This document shows, piece after piece, positions 35,965 to 49,236 of a DNA stretch of 64,000 nt. The notes under the pieces were generated by a model that searched no databases, was not told where the DNA came from, and saw only the letters and a list, made by a program, of their open reading frames with translations. How positions within the stretch are numbered: the stretch's first letter is position 1; each line of letters opens with the position of its first letter. Source of the stretch: Lutraria lutraria. Lineage: Eukaryota; Mollusca; Bivalvia; Venerida; Mactridae. The stretch covers positions 24,021,843-24,085,842 of the forward strand of contig OZ026838.1 in the NCBI GenBank assembly GCA_964023205.1. Reading direction: 5' to 3'. A program made the translations under genes and the position numbers.

Positions 35965-36949
35965 CTCGATATTTGGCCATTTGGGGTCAAAAACTAGGTC
36001 ACCAGGGCCAAATAAGGGAAAACCTTGTGAACACCTTAGAAATCACTGTTTTGACTTTATCTTCATGAAACTTTGTCAGAATGTTTATTTTAATAATATG
36101 TAGGTCAAGTTTGATAATGGGTCATTTCTGTAGTAAAATTAGGTCACTAGGGCAAATTGCTGGAAAACCTTGTGAACACTCTAGAAGTCACTGTTTTGAT
36201 TGCATGATCAGGAAACCTTGTCAGAATGTTTGTCTTCATAATATCTTGGACGAGTTCGAACATGGGTCATCTTGGGTCAAAAACTAGGTCGCTAGGTCAA
36301 ATCTTATGAAAAACCATGTTAACACTGTAGATTTCACAGTTATTATTGGATCTTCACCAAACTTTGTCAAATCGTTTGTTTTAATGATATAACGGTCAAG
36401 TATAAATATGGGTCATCTGGGGTCAATAACTAGGTCACCAGGTCAAATCTTAGGAAAACTTTGTTAACACTGTAGATGTCACAGTTTTAATTGGATCTTC
36501 ACCAAACCTTGTCAAAATGTTTGCCTCAATGATATGTGGGTCAAGGATGAACATGGGTCAGCCGGGTTCAAAAACTGGGTCACAAGGTCAAATCTTAGGT
36601 AAAAATCTTGTAAAAGCTCTAAATGTCATGGTTTTGATTGGATCATGGCTAAACCTTGTCAGATTGTTTGTCTTAATGATATTAAGGACAAGTTCAAATA
36701 TGGGTCACCTAGGGTAAAAAACAAGGTCACAAGGTCAAATCTTAGGAAAACCTTATTAACACTGTAGATGTCAAATTTTGATCGTATCTTCACCAAACTA
36801 GTCAGACAGTTTGTCTTAATGATATGTAAGACAAATTCGAACATAGGTCGTCTGGGGTCAAAAACTAGGTCACCGGTTCAAAACAATGTTTTAATGAGTG
36901 AACAGTGATTGTCATGTGAGCAATATAGGGCCATCTTGGCCCTTTTGTT
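35965..36949 (+). repeat. Family A repeat, copy A6 (5' truncated)
   Basis: It starts in the first core segment (CTCGATATTTGGCCATTTGG) and runs to the canonical end GGGCCATCTTGGCCCTTTTGTT with no break. Confidence 0.87.
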
Positions 36950-37045
36950 TTGTTAATTGATAATTAATTAGGTAATATTTAATCTGTACAGCTGATCATG
37001 ATATTTTTAATGGTTTATAGGATTTTGTAAATACTTATTTTATTG

Positions 37046-37213
37046 TGCAGCACAACCTCTCCAGAGTGGCCCTCTCTTGAGCAACAACCTCCCTTCTACA
37101 ACAGTACGAGTTTTACCGACTGTTTATTTAATCTCTTTAGAGCAACAAGCTCTCATCGGCAACATAATTTTGCTACTCCCAAAGGGTGTTGTTTTGGAAA
37201 GGTTGCATTGTAT
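37046..37213. mobile_element. AACCTCTCC-type MITE
   Basis: Left GCAGCACAACCTCTCCAGAG, right AAAGGTTGCATTGTA, inverse partners with a central CTCTCTTGAGCAACAACC. About 165 bp. Confidence 0.6.
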
Positions 37214-38265
37214 CTATCTTCAGGAACTTTTTGTTCAGAATTAAAATGAATTAACATTTTTTATTTATCACTTGGATTCTGGGAGGTGAAATATATTCAT
37301 ATTTGGTATCAATTTGTTCTTAATTTTATGTAGATTAAGATGCACATGGTTATGTATTATTTAATTAAGTGATTTCTTCATAAAAATGATCTTTTACTTC
37401 TTTTGCTTCGGGAGATAAGTGTGGATAGCTTACAAAGACAAAGTATAAACCTGGAAGGTGTAAGTTCATAGTTCACCTTGTGTTTAGCAGGTATTTTTCT
37501 ATTGAAAAAGTCACACTTGCTGTTGAAGATTTTGTCATTTGAATCACAATTGTGACATAGACTTTTATTGGTGAATGTTGTAAACATTCAAATTCTTTTT
37601 AATAAGCTTATCATTGATTGGTCAACAAAGGGTCCTGACCAATCAGATTCACTCAGGTTTTAGCAGGAAGTGACCCTAGTTTTTGGTGTAGTCAGGGTAA
37701 CAAATATTGAAAGTTGTACTTTGTCTATTTATTTTAATGTGTTTTAAGGATATTGGATTTGTTGTATTTAGTAAGTAGTTTTTGATGATTCTTTTTTAAC
37801 TTTCTTCTGCTCATATTTTGCAATAAAGATTTACCAAATGATGGCAGTTAAAGAATAATATAATCGTCCTCCACCTCTGAATTATGTGGGGTACATAGCT
37901 TGGCAGTAGCTTGCAGATAGAATGAGGTTAATATTGATTAAGGCCTAATTAAATGAAGTCCAGGGAAGCTGGTTTAAATTGGGATAACTGCCTTCCACAA
38001 TATAACTGAAATAATGTTGAAAATGGTGTTTAATCTGATGAAATAAATAAATAAAACCTGTTTCTGTTCAAATTTATTTGTCGCTACACAATTAAGGTCT
38101 GTAATTCTCCTGATTTGATTAAAGCTTAAATGTAAACATTATAATTACTTTGTGTGTTCTTGTGCAATATGTGTATGTTTGTTGTTTTTGCATTTTGACT
38201 TTATTTTGAGTTTAATGTTGAATACCTCAGTATTTATTTTTAACGTCTGAAGTGATGTATTATGT
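37214..38265. other. No feature recognised
   Basis: Short open frames only, none with recognisable motifs. Confidence 0.45.
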
Positions 38266-38655
38266 TAAGGTGCTGGCGTGCATCTGTCTGTCCGTCTTTC
38301 AGCAATTTCATGTCCGCTCTGTTACTCTTTAGCCCCTTGAAGGTTTTAGAAGAAACATTACTCAAATGATTACCAGATCAAGACGACATGCACAGCACAT
38401 GTTTGGACTTCAAGGTCAAGGTCACACTTAGGGATCGAAGGTCATATGAATTGTTTCCACTCTGTAACTCTTAAAGTCTGCAAAGGATTTTGAAGAAACT
38501 TTACTCAAATGTTCACCACGTTGAGATGAAATGCAGCTTCCATGTTTTGAAAGGCTCACTTCACGGTCACACTTAGTGGGTCAAAGGTGATATGCACGAA
38601 AAGTACCCCAAAATAATGTTTTTACAGTATCAATTATACCTTTGGGCGTATATTA
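38266..38655 (+). repeat. Dispersed repeat with AAGGTCAAGGTCACACTTAG units
   Basis: Two related units of about 150 bp (CATGTTTGGACTTCAAGG..., then CATGTTTTGAAAGGCTCACTT...), each with CTCTGTAACTCTT/GTTACTCTTTAG and GAAGAAACTTTACTCAAATG. The layout resembles families A and B (head with GTCCGTC, then ~150-bp units), but the ends are not clear. Confidence 0.55.
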
Positions 38656-40678
38656 CTCCACTTTACGGTGCTTCTGTCTAGTTTATTTTTATTATTCCAT
38701 AATACAGGTATACAAATATTCATGTAAGCAATTTATATTTTTCAGTAAACACAGTTGAAGACTAAGCATCCTGTGGCAGCCACTGGACAAGAGGTAAGTG
38801 CTCAAGTTCTAAATCAGCCCTATAGTATTACCAATTTCAGATGACAAAATTCCATCAAAATCTGTTGCGTCAAGTGTTCCACAGGGGGTATATGTGTTTA
38901 TTTAACACAGGGTCTTGCTTGAAATAATTATTAATAAGATAAAGGAAAATTGAACTTTACAATACACTTTTTGTACACTTCCTTCTACAGTTGTTTCTCA
39001 TTATGTCAACTTCACTTATAGGAAATTGTGTTTATGACAAACTGTTCCTTGCGTTGCCGACTTGTTATGTTTGATTTCTATATGCATACTTTCAATTTTG
39101 TTTGTGTCACACTTTAATATTAATTTTTCCACATGACTCTAATAAGAATGTAGTTTAAAATATCTATGTCAAAGATAGTGCTGATCACTTTCACACTTAT
39201 TGTAACATTTCGCTAATTAAACTGAAGGCTACTGATTGAAATATGTATGTGCTTGTGATTTTAAGAAATTGTGTAGAATAAAGCCATTGAGGCCAGTAGT
39301 TTGTAGGATTATCAATACTTCACATATATTACATATAAACAAGTTTTGCTATACACTATTCTATTTCTATTACCGCATATGCTCGATTAAGACTCAATTA
39401 TCAAACTTTACGAGGGGGGTGGTTTGATTCACGTTGACTGTAGAGTTTAAACTGTAGACTTGCATAAATTATTGGATGAGCTGAAAACTATTTTTTGAAG
39501 CAGTTTAACAGGAAGTTATCAGGTTTTTCACTTCTGATGTGAACTGTTTCTGAAATATGTTAACACTGTATTCGTCTGCTATGCAGCAGCAAATACAATC
39601 AAAGCACTGGGAGTACTGTCAGAAGCGAAAGTTAAAATGTTATTGATAATATTTGGTAGATTTGCGTTAGATAATACCAAAAGTCTCAACCAACTCTAGG
39701 CCTCAATGTTACAAACTCAAATGTATTTATTGTTCGGACTAATAATTTCCTCAAAAGAGTCAGTTTTGGCTCAGTGTAATAAAGACGTTTTGGTAATGGT
39801 CCACTTGTTATGCTCCCAATAATGTTCAAGTTGATAGTAAACTCATACCTCCACTTCCTGTTCACTGTAATTAAACACATCTGACTCTTAATACTTTGTA
39901 ATTATATGTAATAATAAAGTTAGTGTCCCCTTCATTAGGGTTAACTCTAATGCAATGCTAGGGGTTCCGTGTTGAAAAAATTCTTAAAACGCCCCGAATT
40001 CAGTCAAACAGGCTGATTATAATTCTGTATTAATGACAATTCATTTATGTTGAAGTTGTTTTCATGCAAACCCATCTCGCAAATAAGAAATTCATTTCCT
40101 GAGATCGAACTGGGCCATTCTGTACTTTATGTCTGTCCAGTAGGCAGAGATACGATTAACTGGTGTCCTCCATCTGTTAGTGTCTTTTAGCGATTCCCTT
40201 GTGTATAGTGGTGATGCGCACTATTTATTGCCTTTATGAATAAAACATTTGTGCCGATCGTCCTTTTGAATGAAACTTTTTTGCTGATGAAAACTGAATT
40301 ATTAAACTCAACAATTGTACAGTTTGAAAATTAATGCCATGGCAATGTAATAATTCAAAATGAACTTAATCCTGCAATATATCTAACTTGTATCATAACA
40401 GCAATCGGTTGAGTTATACAACCAGTGGTACTATTTTCAACACGAATGTATGGAGTAGAGGTGTCATGTTTTTGTTAATACAAAACTGGATGTATCACTA
40501 TAGAAGCTCTCGCTTTGCTTTCGCTTAAAAAACCCCATAGGTTTTAGACTTATTATGAAAATCATAATAGATATCTTACTCTGAATTAAAGTGATGGTTG
40601 GTAGGATATTATAGAGTTTAACTTGAAAATTGAGTATGATTACAAGCCACTATTGATATTGTTGAGTTGTAATCTTAA
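38656..40678. other. Mostly featureless; small repeat traces
   Basis: CCACAGGGGGTATATGTGTTT at about 38879 resembles CCACCGGGGGCATATGCGTTT at about 48042, the end of a dispersed repeat. A 48-nt segment at 38746-38793 has splice-like borders but stops in all frames. Confidence 0.45.
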
Positions 40679-41620
40679 TAAAAACTCCTTTCCTCTTCAT
40701 CATCATGGAAATCATGGTGAGCTTGTCTCAAATCTTTCATCTCCTCCAAATCGAGTTCATCCTTGCTTCACAGCAATATTGGTGATAACACTGGAAGATG
40801 AAATCACCAAAGCAAACCTTCTGAACAACATTTGTCGGGATCAAACCTCTCTTGATGAATAATTAGGTGCTCAAACTCTGCAAAATGATGTGAATGATAT
40901 CAGCCCTGTCTTGAACCACATTACAATTACAACCTCTAAGATAGAGGATATTATCAAATTTGAACTGTCCACCCTTCTGTGTGACTTTTTTGGACAGTCT
41001 CTGTCCTCTTCTGTTTTTCCTAGCTCATGGAAAGACACTTTTGTGACTCCTTGAAGCCATTCTCATGTTGGCAATTGTCAACCTATATCTTTACTCTGTA
41101 CCATAGGGAAAGTCCTTGAAAGGGTAGTCCACAGGCATATGTTAATCATAATAGTGACAATGATCTTCTCACCCTGCTTTAAATCAGCCTTTGTACCTGG
41201 TGACTCAACAGTTAACCAACTGGCTTATCTATACAACTTCTTCACTGTGACTGTCAATTCCAGAGCTGTATAATTAATTGGTTCTCATCTTATCTAGGTA
41301 GCAGATAGATAACTGTTGTTCTACCTCAGATGCTCAATCAAAATGTGATGACATTAAAGCTGGGATTTCACTGTAGCCAATTTTGGCCCCCCCCCCCCCC
41401 CCCTCCTTTTCTTGGTATTTATCGATGACATTGTTTCTGACATCTGGGCAAACGTCGATATATTTGCAGATGACACAAGCCTTTACATAGTTGTCAGGGT
41501 TCCATTAATTGCTTCACAAACACTGAAATCTGACCTGCAAACAATACCTCTTGAATAAAATTGGTTTCATTTTAATAGGTTCATTTTTTAGGAGGTGAAT
41601 TTGGATTTTTATAGATTTTT
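40679..41620 (+). pseudogene. LINE reverse transcriptase fragment, unit 1
   Basis: Translatable pieces include PISLLCTIGKVLERVVHRHM, FVPGDSTVNQLAYLYNFFT and IFADDTSLYIVV, the finger, palm and catalytic motifs of a non-LTR RT of the jockey/CR1 type. The catalytic Asp pair is kept, but stops and frame changes are frequent, and the segment that normally holds the GPDGI motif is deleted (KIEDIIKFELSTLLCDFF). Confidence 0.8.
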
Positions 41621-42762
41621 GTTTCTTAATTACAAACACCTCATTAAGATGTCGTTTTAGTACCCTTATTTTAGCTTGAATTGTAGATTTTATAAAGCTA
41701 AGGAAAAATCAACTGCCTAAATATTTCTACAAAACTTTATTATTATTCTAGTAGTTATTTCTATTACAATAGGTAAAATGTCCTGAATTGACATGAATTG
41801 TATTTGTATTTTTGTCATATTTTTGTAATTGTAGGTTACTTTAATAAAGTTCTAGTTATGCCCCCATTTCAAAGAAATGGAGGTATTTATTGCTGGTTTG
41901 CTCATGTCCGTCTTTTTTGCTCGTTGGTAATCAAACCTTGTCTGGCCAATTCGACTGTTTTGGCCTCTTAGGTCTTCACTTGGTTTGAAGGTTGGTCAAA
42001 TACAGATAGATGACCCCTGTTGATAAGGTCTATCAATAGGTCAAAGGTCAACTATCCATTGCTCTTTAGGGAGCATTGGTGTTTCACAAACACCTCATTA
42101 AGTGAGCGTTTTAGTACCATTATTTGACTTAAGATATATCAAATAACTTAAAAAAAACTTAGGTAGTTGATTTTTCTGAGCTTTATACTCTACTAGTATT
42201 TTTACAAAACTTTATTCTTATCCTAGCAGTTATTTCTATTAGGTAAAATGCCTTGAATTGACATGAATTGTATTTATATTTTTGTCATATTTTTGTAATT
42301 GAAGGGTTCTTTTTTAAACTTCTAGTTATGCCCCCACTTCAAAGAAACGGGGGTATATATTGCTGGTTTGCTCATGTCCGTCTTTTTTGCTCGTTGGTAA
42401 TCAAACCTTGTCTGGCCAATTCGACTGTTTTGGCCTCTTAGTTCTTCACTTGGTTTGAAGGTTGGTCAAATATAGATAGATGACCCCTGTTGATAAGGTC
42501 TATCAATAGGTCAAAGGTCAACTATCCATTTGCCCTTTAGGGGGCATTGGTGTTTTACAAACACCTCATTAAGTGAGCGTTTTAGTGCCATTATTTTATC
42601 TACAATATATCAAATAACTTAAAAACCTTAGGGAGTTGATTTTCCTTAAGTTTATCAAAAAATAAAGCTAAGGAAAGATTGACTGCCTTAGTAATTTTTA
42701 TGCCTTCAAAACCAAACTGTTAATAAAAAAGGCCAAAATAAATCACAATAATATGTTAGCAC

Positions 42763-43680
42763 AAAAACTCCTTTCCTCTCCATTGTCATGGAAATCTTGG
42801 TGAACTTGTCTCAAATCTTTCATCTCCTCCAAATCGAGTTCATCCTTGCTTCACAGCAATATTGATGATAACACTGTAGAAGATGAAATCACCAAAGCAA
42901 ACCTTCTTAATAATATTTGTCGGGATCAAACCCCTCTTGATGAATAATTAGGTGCTCAAACTCTGCAAAATGATGTGAATGATAACAGCCCTGACTTGAA
43001 CCACATTACAATTACAACCTCTAAGATAGAGGATATTATCAAATTTGAACTATCCACCCTTCTGTGTGACTTTTTTGGACAGTCTCTGTCCTCTTCTGTT
43101 TTTCCTAGCTCATGGAAAGACACTTTTGTGACTCCTTGAAGCCATTCTCATGTTGGCAATTGTCAACCTATATCTTTACTCTGTACCATAGGGAAAGTCC
43201 TTGAAAGGGTAATCCACAGGCATATGTTAATCACAATAGTGACAATGATCTTATCACCCTGCTTTAAATCAGGCTTTGTACCTCAGGTGACTTGACAGTT
43301 AACCAACTGGCTTATCTATACAACTTCTTCACTGTGACTGTCAATTCCAGAGCTGTATAATTAATTGGTTCTCATCTTATCTAGGTGGCAGACAGATAAC
43401 TGTTGTTCTACCTGATGCTCAATCAAAATGTGATGATATTAAAGCTGGGATTTCACTGTAGCCAATTTTGCCCTCCCCCCTCCTTTTCTTGATATTTATC
43501 GTTGACATTGTTTCTGACACCAGGGAAACGTCAATATATTTGCAGATGACACAAGCCTTTACATAGTTGTCAGGGTTCCATTAATTGCTTCACAAACACT
43601 GAAATCTGACCTACAAACAATACCTCTTGAATAAAATTGGTTTCATTTTAATAGGTTCATTTTTTAGGAGATGAATTTGG
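42763..43680 (+). pseudogene. LINE reverse transcriptase fragment, unit 2
   Basis: The same fragment with the same internal deletion and most of the same stops as unit 1. It also differs by CTCAGGTGACTTGACAG in place of CTGGTGACTCAACAG. Confidence 0.8.
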
Positions 43681-44838
43681 ATTTTTATAGATTTTTGTTT
43701 CTTAATTACAAACACCTCATTAAGATGTCGTTTTAGTACCCTTATTTTAGCTTAAATTGTAGATTTTATAAAGCTAAGGAAAAATCAACTGCCTAAATAT
43801 TTCTACAAAACTTTATTATTATTCTAGTAGTTATTTCTATTACAATAGGTAAAATGTCCTGAATTGACATGAATTGTATTTGTATTTTTGTCATATTTTT
43901 GTAATTGTAGGTTACTTTAATAAAGTTCTAGTTATGCCCCCATTTCAAAGAAATGGAGGTATTTATTGCTGGTTTGCTCATGTCCGTCTTTTTTGCTCGT
44001 TGGTAATCAAACCTTGTCTGGCCAATTCGACTGTTTTGGCCTCTTAGGTCTTCACTTGGTTTGAAGGTTGGTCAAATACAGATAGATGACCCCTGTTGAT
44101 AAGGTCTATCAATAGGTCAAAGGTCAACTATCCATTGCTCTTTAGGGAGCATTGGTGTTTCACGAACACCTCATTAAGTGAGCGTTTTAGTACCATTATT
44201 TGACTTAAGATATATCAAATAACTTAAAAAAAACTTAGGTAGTTGATTTTTCTGAGCTTTATACTCTACTAGTATTTTTACAAAACTTTATTCTTATCCT
44301 AGCAGTTATTTCTATTAGGTAAAATGTCTTGAATTGGCATGAATTGTATTTATATTTTTGTCATATTTTTGTAATTGTAGGGTTCTTTTTTAAACTTCTA
44401 GTTATGCCCCTACTTCAAAGAAACGGGGGTATATATTGCTGGTTTGCTCATGTCCGTCTTTTTTGCTCGTTGGTAATCAAACCTTGTCTGGCCAATTCGA
44501 CTGTTTTGGCCTCTTAGGTCTTCACTTGGTTTGAAGGTTGGTCAAATATAGAAAGATGACCCCTGTTGATAAGGTCTATCAATAGGTCAAAGGTCAACTA
44601 TCCATTTGCCCTTTAGGGGGCATTGGTGTTTTACAAACACCTCATTAAGTGAGCGTTTTAGTGCCATTATTTTATCTACGATATATCAAATAACTTAAAA
44701 AACTTAGGGAGTTGTTTTTCCTTGAGTTTATCAAAAAATAAAGCTAAGGAAAGATTGACTGCCTAAGTAATTTTTATGCCTTCAAAACCAAACTGTTAAT
44801 AAAAAAGGCCAAAGTATATCACAATAATATATTAGCAC

Positions 44839-45740
44839 AAAAACTCCTTTCCTCTCCATCGTCATGGAAATCTTGCTGAACTTGTCTCAAATCTTTCATC
44901 TCCTCCAAATCGAGTTCATCCTTGCTTCACAGCAATATTGATGATAACACTGTGGAAGATGAAATCACCAAAGCACGCCTTCTTAATAACATTTGTCGGG
45001 ATCAAACCCCTCTTGATGAATAATTGGGTGCTCAAACTCTGCAAAATGATGTGAATGATATCAGCCCTGTCTTGAACCACGTTGCAATTACCACCTCTAA
45101 GATAGAAGATATTATCAAATTTGAACTGTCCACCCTTCTGTGTGACTTTTTTGGACAGTCTCTGTCCTCTTCTGTCTTCCCTAGCTCATGGAAAGACACT
45201 TTTGTGACTCCTTAAAGCCATTCTCATGTTGGCAATTGTCAACCTATATCTTTACTCTGTACCATAGGGAAAGTCCTTGAAAGGGTAGTCCACAGGCATA
45301 TGTTAATCATAATAGTGACAATGATCTTCTCACCCTGCTTTAAATCAGGCTTTGTACCTGGTGACTCAACAGTTAACCAACTGGCTTATCTATACAACTT
45401 CTTTACTGTGACAGTCAATTCCAGAGCTGTATAATTAATTGGTTCTCATCTTATCTAGGTAGCAGACAGATAACTGTTGTTCTACCTGATGCTCAATCAA
45501 AATGTGATAATATTAAAGATCGGATTTCACTGTAGCCAATTTTGGGCCCCCCTCCTTTTCTTGATATTTATCGATGACATTGTTTCTGACATCAGGGCAA
45601 ACTGCGATATATTTGCAGATGACACAAGCCTTAACATAGTTGTCAGGGTTCCATTAACTGCTTCACAAACACTGAAATCAGACCTACAAACAATACCTCT
45701 TGAATAAAATTGGTTTCATTTTAATAGGTTCATTTTTTAG
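44839..45740 (+). pseudogene. LINE reverse transcriptase fragment, unit 3
   Basis: Same fragment and deletion again. An open frame at 45024-45215 includes SSVFPSSWKDTFVTP and one at 45477-45707 includes IFADDTSLNIVV. This copy is slightly less broken in the last part. Confidence 0.8.
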
Positions 45741-46345
45741 GAGGTGAATTTGGATTTTTATAGATTTTTGTTTCTCAATTACAAACACCTCATTAAGATG
45801 TCATTTTAGTACCCTTATTTCAGCTTAAATTGTAGATTTTATAAAGCTAAGGAAAAATCAACTGCCTAAATATTTCTACAAAACTTTATTATCATTCCTG
45901 TAGTTATTTCTATTAGGTAAAATGTCTTGAATTGACATGAATTGTATTTGTATTTTGTCTTATTTTTGTAATCGTAGGTTATTTTAATAAAGTTCTAGTT
46001 ATGCCCCCATTTCAAAGAAATGGAGGTATATATTGCTTGTTTGCTCATGTCCGTCTTTTTTGCTCGTTGGTAATCAAACCTTGTCTGGCCAATTCGACTG
46101 TTTTGGCCTCTTAGGTCTTCACTTGGTTTGAAGGTTGGTTAAATACAGATAGATGACCCCTGTTGATAAGGTCTATCAATAGGTCAAAGGTCAACTATCC
46201 ATTGCTCTTTAGGGAGCATTGGTGTTTCACGAACACCTCATTAAGTGAGCATTTTAGTACTCTTATTAAAACTTAAGATGACATTGTATCAAATAACTTA
46301 AAAAGCTTAGTTAGTTTTTTGTTCTCAGCTTTAGTTTCATCCCAG

Positions 46346-46739
46346 CAGATATGTTTATGTTGCACTGTCATGATTTGTTCAATTATGATATTAGGATAAA
46401 ACAATATATACCATCTTAGGGAAAATAGGGAAAGCGAGTCCCATTATTTTTTTCATTGGAGGTATTGGTATTTCTTTACAAGCCTACTTTTACATAATGA
46501 AAATCGTTTTCATCAAACTCATAGTTGAAGAAGATATTCTGTGGATCTGTCTTTCTGTACTGTTACCATTAAACTTGTATCCACCTAATGTTTTACTTCT
46601 TGGGTCCAAAGAATGTTTTGGTATCATTAACTTAGTCAAGGGTTTGGTATTCACAAAGTCAAAATACTTTAATTGTACATCAGTGTATGGCCTTTCCCTT
46701 TTGGTGGTCTCACTATGGTATCTCACTGACTGGATATAT
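46346..46739. other. No feature recognised
   Basis: Open frames at 46490-46765 in both strands overlap; I see no known motif in either. Confidence 0.4.
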
Positions 46740-46918
46740 ACAGGGTAACCTCCATGAATGGTCACCTCTGAACTACAGCCACCTCCCTGTTACAGCCAGT
46801 ATACTAGCAACCCAGATTGATGTTTTACTCTATTTTCACTCTCTCAACAACAGTCACCTCCTTACAACAGCCATTTTTGTCATTTTCCATTGATGGCTGT
46901 TGTAGAGGGATTGCACTG
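46740..46918. mobile_element. Probable pogo-like MITE
   Basis: Left TACAGGGTAACCTCCATGAA, right GTAGAGGGATTGCACTGTA. The interior has alternating GTCACCTC / ACAGCCA phrases. Inverted similarity is weak at the left end. Confidence 0.45.
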
Positions 46919-47688
46919 TACACAGATGAACATTTTTTGCTATTTCAATTGTAGCATGGATGGAATGATCAATCACTGGTATGACCCAACACAAGACATT
47001 ATGGTCAATAATGTCTATGTTATTCACAGTGTTAATAGCATGCAACAATAACAATGAAGTAAACATAGTCTTAACTATCTATGTACAAATAACAAACACT
47101 TGTTTGTTGCTCACATGACCATACCAGAACTTAGATTATTCAAATTATAGAAGATTATTCAAATTTAATACAGCCTTATATGATTACATAATATGTAACT
47201 ATGTAATTATGAATGCATTAATGAATATTTTAGAACTATCAGTTTTGAGATAAACAATTTCTTCTCCAAGGAATTCTCAATGTAAGAGTCTTTTCCTGTG
47301 TCAGATTTCCACAGACCATGACGTTTTATACAACGTTCTCATACCCCATCAGCATTAGCAGCTGTTGTAGCACCGCTAGCTCTTAATATATGAGTACCTA
47401 AGTCTAAACTTTAGCTCAATAAGCTGGTGTAAATTAATATCTTATTCTTTCTTAACAAAAAGCATTTTCTTCCTGATCTACAAGCGAAGAGGTAATATTA
47501 TCAAGATGCATAATTGGTCATTCTCGTTTAACTCACTCTTGGCTTCTCACTTGAGATGATATGCCAGAATGTATTCCATGCGGTGCTCCATATTCTATCA
47601 GACATGTTCTTGTTGACTGCATCGACCTTCAGCCAATTCGTAGAAAAATTTAGCATTCAAGACATGAACACACTTTTTGAAACTTGTC
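46919..47688. other. No clear feature
   Basis: AT-rich sequence without recognisable genes. CACCGCTAGCTCTTAATATATGAG and nearby phrases look like remains of a tyrosine-recombinase-type element but cannot be supported. Confidence 0.3.
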
Positions 47689-48085
47689 CTGTCCGTCCGT
47701 CCGTACGAGGTTATGTAGTTTAACCGTTTCGTCTAGCACCAATACCGCTTGCTAGAACGCTTTGATACTTACACAGTCGTTGCATATGATCATTCTCAAT
47801 CCATCCATATCAAGAAATCCCAGTTTGTCCTTGACTTAATTTGGACTTAGAGTGATTCTGTACCATGTTTAGTAGATTTTACCATTTGAACTAGCACCAA
47901 TACCGCTTGCTAGAACACTTTGATACTTATACAGTTGTTGCATATGATCATTCTCAATACACCCATATCAAGTACATTGTATAATCAAATACCGACTTTG
48001 ACCTTGAAATTGTACAAATGGGCTATTGCTTCACAAGCATGCCACCGGGGGCATATGCGTTTATTGAACGTAGCGTCTTGTTATT
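47689..48085 (+). repeat. Dispersed repeat with GTCCGTCCGTCCG head
   Basis: Two related units of about 180 bp (TAGCACCAATACCGCTTGCT in each), head GTCCGTCCGTCCGTACGAGG, tail CCACCGGGGGCATATGCGTT then GTCTTGTT. It is similar in layout to the other ~150-bp-unit repeats. Confidence 0.65.
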
Positions 48086-48795
48086 AATGTTAACTATTGA
48101 GTTAGCTTTTGCCATCACCTTTTAATTTTAAACCTATTTATGTCAATCACCCTTCATTATAGGCAAAATCGCCTATAAGGGCCCATAACTCAATATCATG
48201 ATTTTCATTGCAAAATTTATACTTAAGGCTAATGGACCCTTATACAAACTTTTAATGATTATCTAACAAAAGTTAGAGCTACACGGAGACTAATGAATTG
48301 TGACATTCAAACATGATTGAATATTAACTTTTAACCATACAATATTTTGGTATGTTGGACCTAGGTCAGTTTAATTTTACTTAATATCATAAAGGGAGGT
48401 AATATTTCATATTAGTACTTAAACTGGTTCCCGTTACAAGTTGCAGTGTACCAAAGGAACAGGTACGGTCTAAAATAAATGGCGCTCTGATTGGTCAAAG
48501 TGTTTTAGCCTTTTGATTAGTTGCCGCTCTTCGAGAAACATCGGGGATTTCCGTATATCTGATAAGTGTACGCGGAGATGTTACCCTTTTTTGAAAATAA
48601 AATTGTTATGCTAGAAGAATCAATTAAAGAGATGATCATATAATAAATTGGCAATCTTCGTATTACATAACATAAATTATTAATTATAAAAAAGTGAATT
48701 ACTCTGAAAATCAAGGACTTTTGTACATATATGTATGTATATAAGTCCTTGTAAAATTGGATGGTGATTTTTGTTGTTAAATGAAAATTCATAAG

Positions 48796-48872
48796 TCGAG
48801 GGTTCAACGCAACAGTGTCGTAACTTATATTGAAATAAGAACAACTTACGACAGTGTTGCGCTGAGCCCTCG
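48796..48872. mobile_element. 77-bp palindromic MITE
   Basis: CGAGGGTTCAACGCAACAGT ... ACAGTGTTGCGCTGAGCCCTCG with AAGT on both sides as 4-bp target duplication. The ends resemble the terminal repeats of the 5.65-kb transposon (14981-20632). Confidence 0.82.
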
Positions 48873-49236
48873 AAGTATAAATAATATATTCATAATATAT
48901 GAATCAATTGCTTTAAAACAAATACTCTCCTTTTTCACTACTAAATATTTATCTTATATGCAAAATGAATATTAGTTTGTCAAATGTGACATTTTCATTT
49001 TTTTGTTATTTGAATTTTTTTTGTGTTAACTCCAATACAGAACTGAATTAGGAGTAAGATTATGATCTATATGTTGTATATTGTAACATGGTATCAGACA
49101 CAAGTGGTCATGAATATACTGTCCCCCTTCAGAGATATGATCCATAAAATTATTTTCCCATATAAGGGTCCAGGAAGTGAGATGGCCTTGTTACATAATA
49201 TTGCATAGCAACTACTTAATTGGCAACTTATCTTCA

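Larger units (their letters stand above)
40679..46345 (+). repeat. Three tandem copies of a 2.08-kb unit
   Basis: Units start at 40679, 42763 and 44839 (AAAAACTCCTTTCCTCT), spacing 2084 and 2076 bp. Each holds a crippled LINE RT segment followed by two copies of a ~470-bp repeat (GTTATGCCCCCATTTCAAAG, ...). The third copy decays near 46345. Differences between units are mostly single bases and the length of a C run (19 or so, then interrupted, then shorter). Confidence 0.92.

Noticed and set aside
38746..38793. Exon-like 48-nt segment with TATTTTTCAG and GAG|GTAAGT borders
   Set aside because: All three frames contain a stop, so it cannot be an internal coding exon; a UTR exon remains possible but unsupported.
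41380..41405. C run as a regulatory or structural element
   Set aside because: The same place in the other two tandem units has shorter, interrupted runs; it is slippage in a dead LINE.
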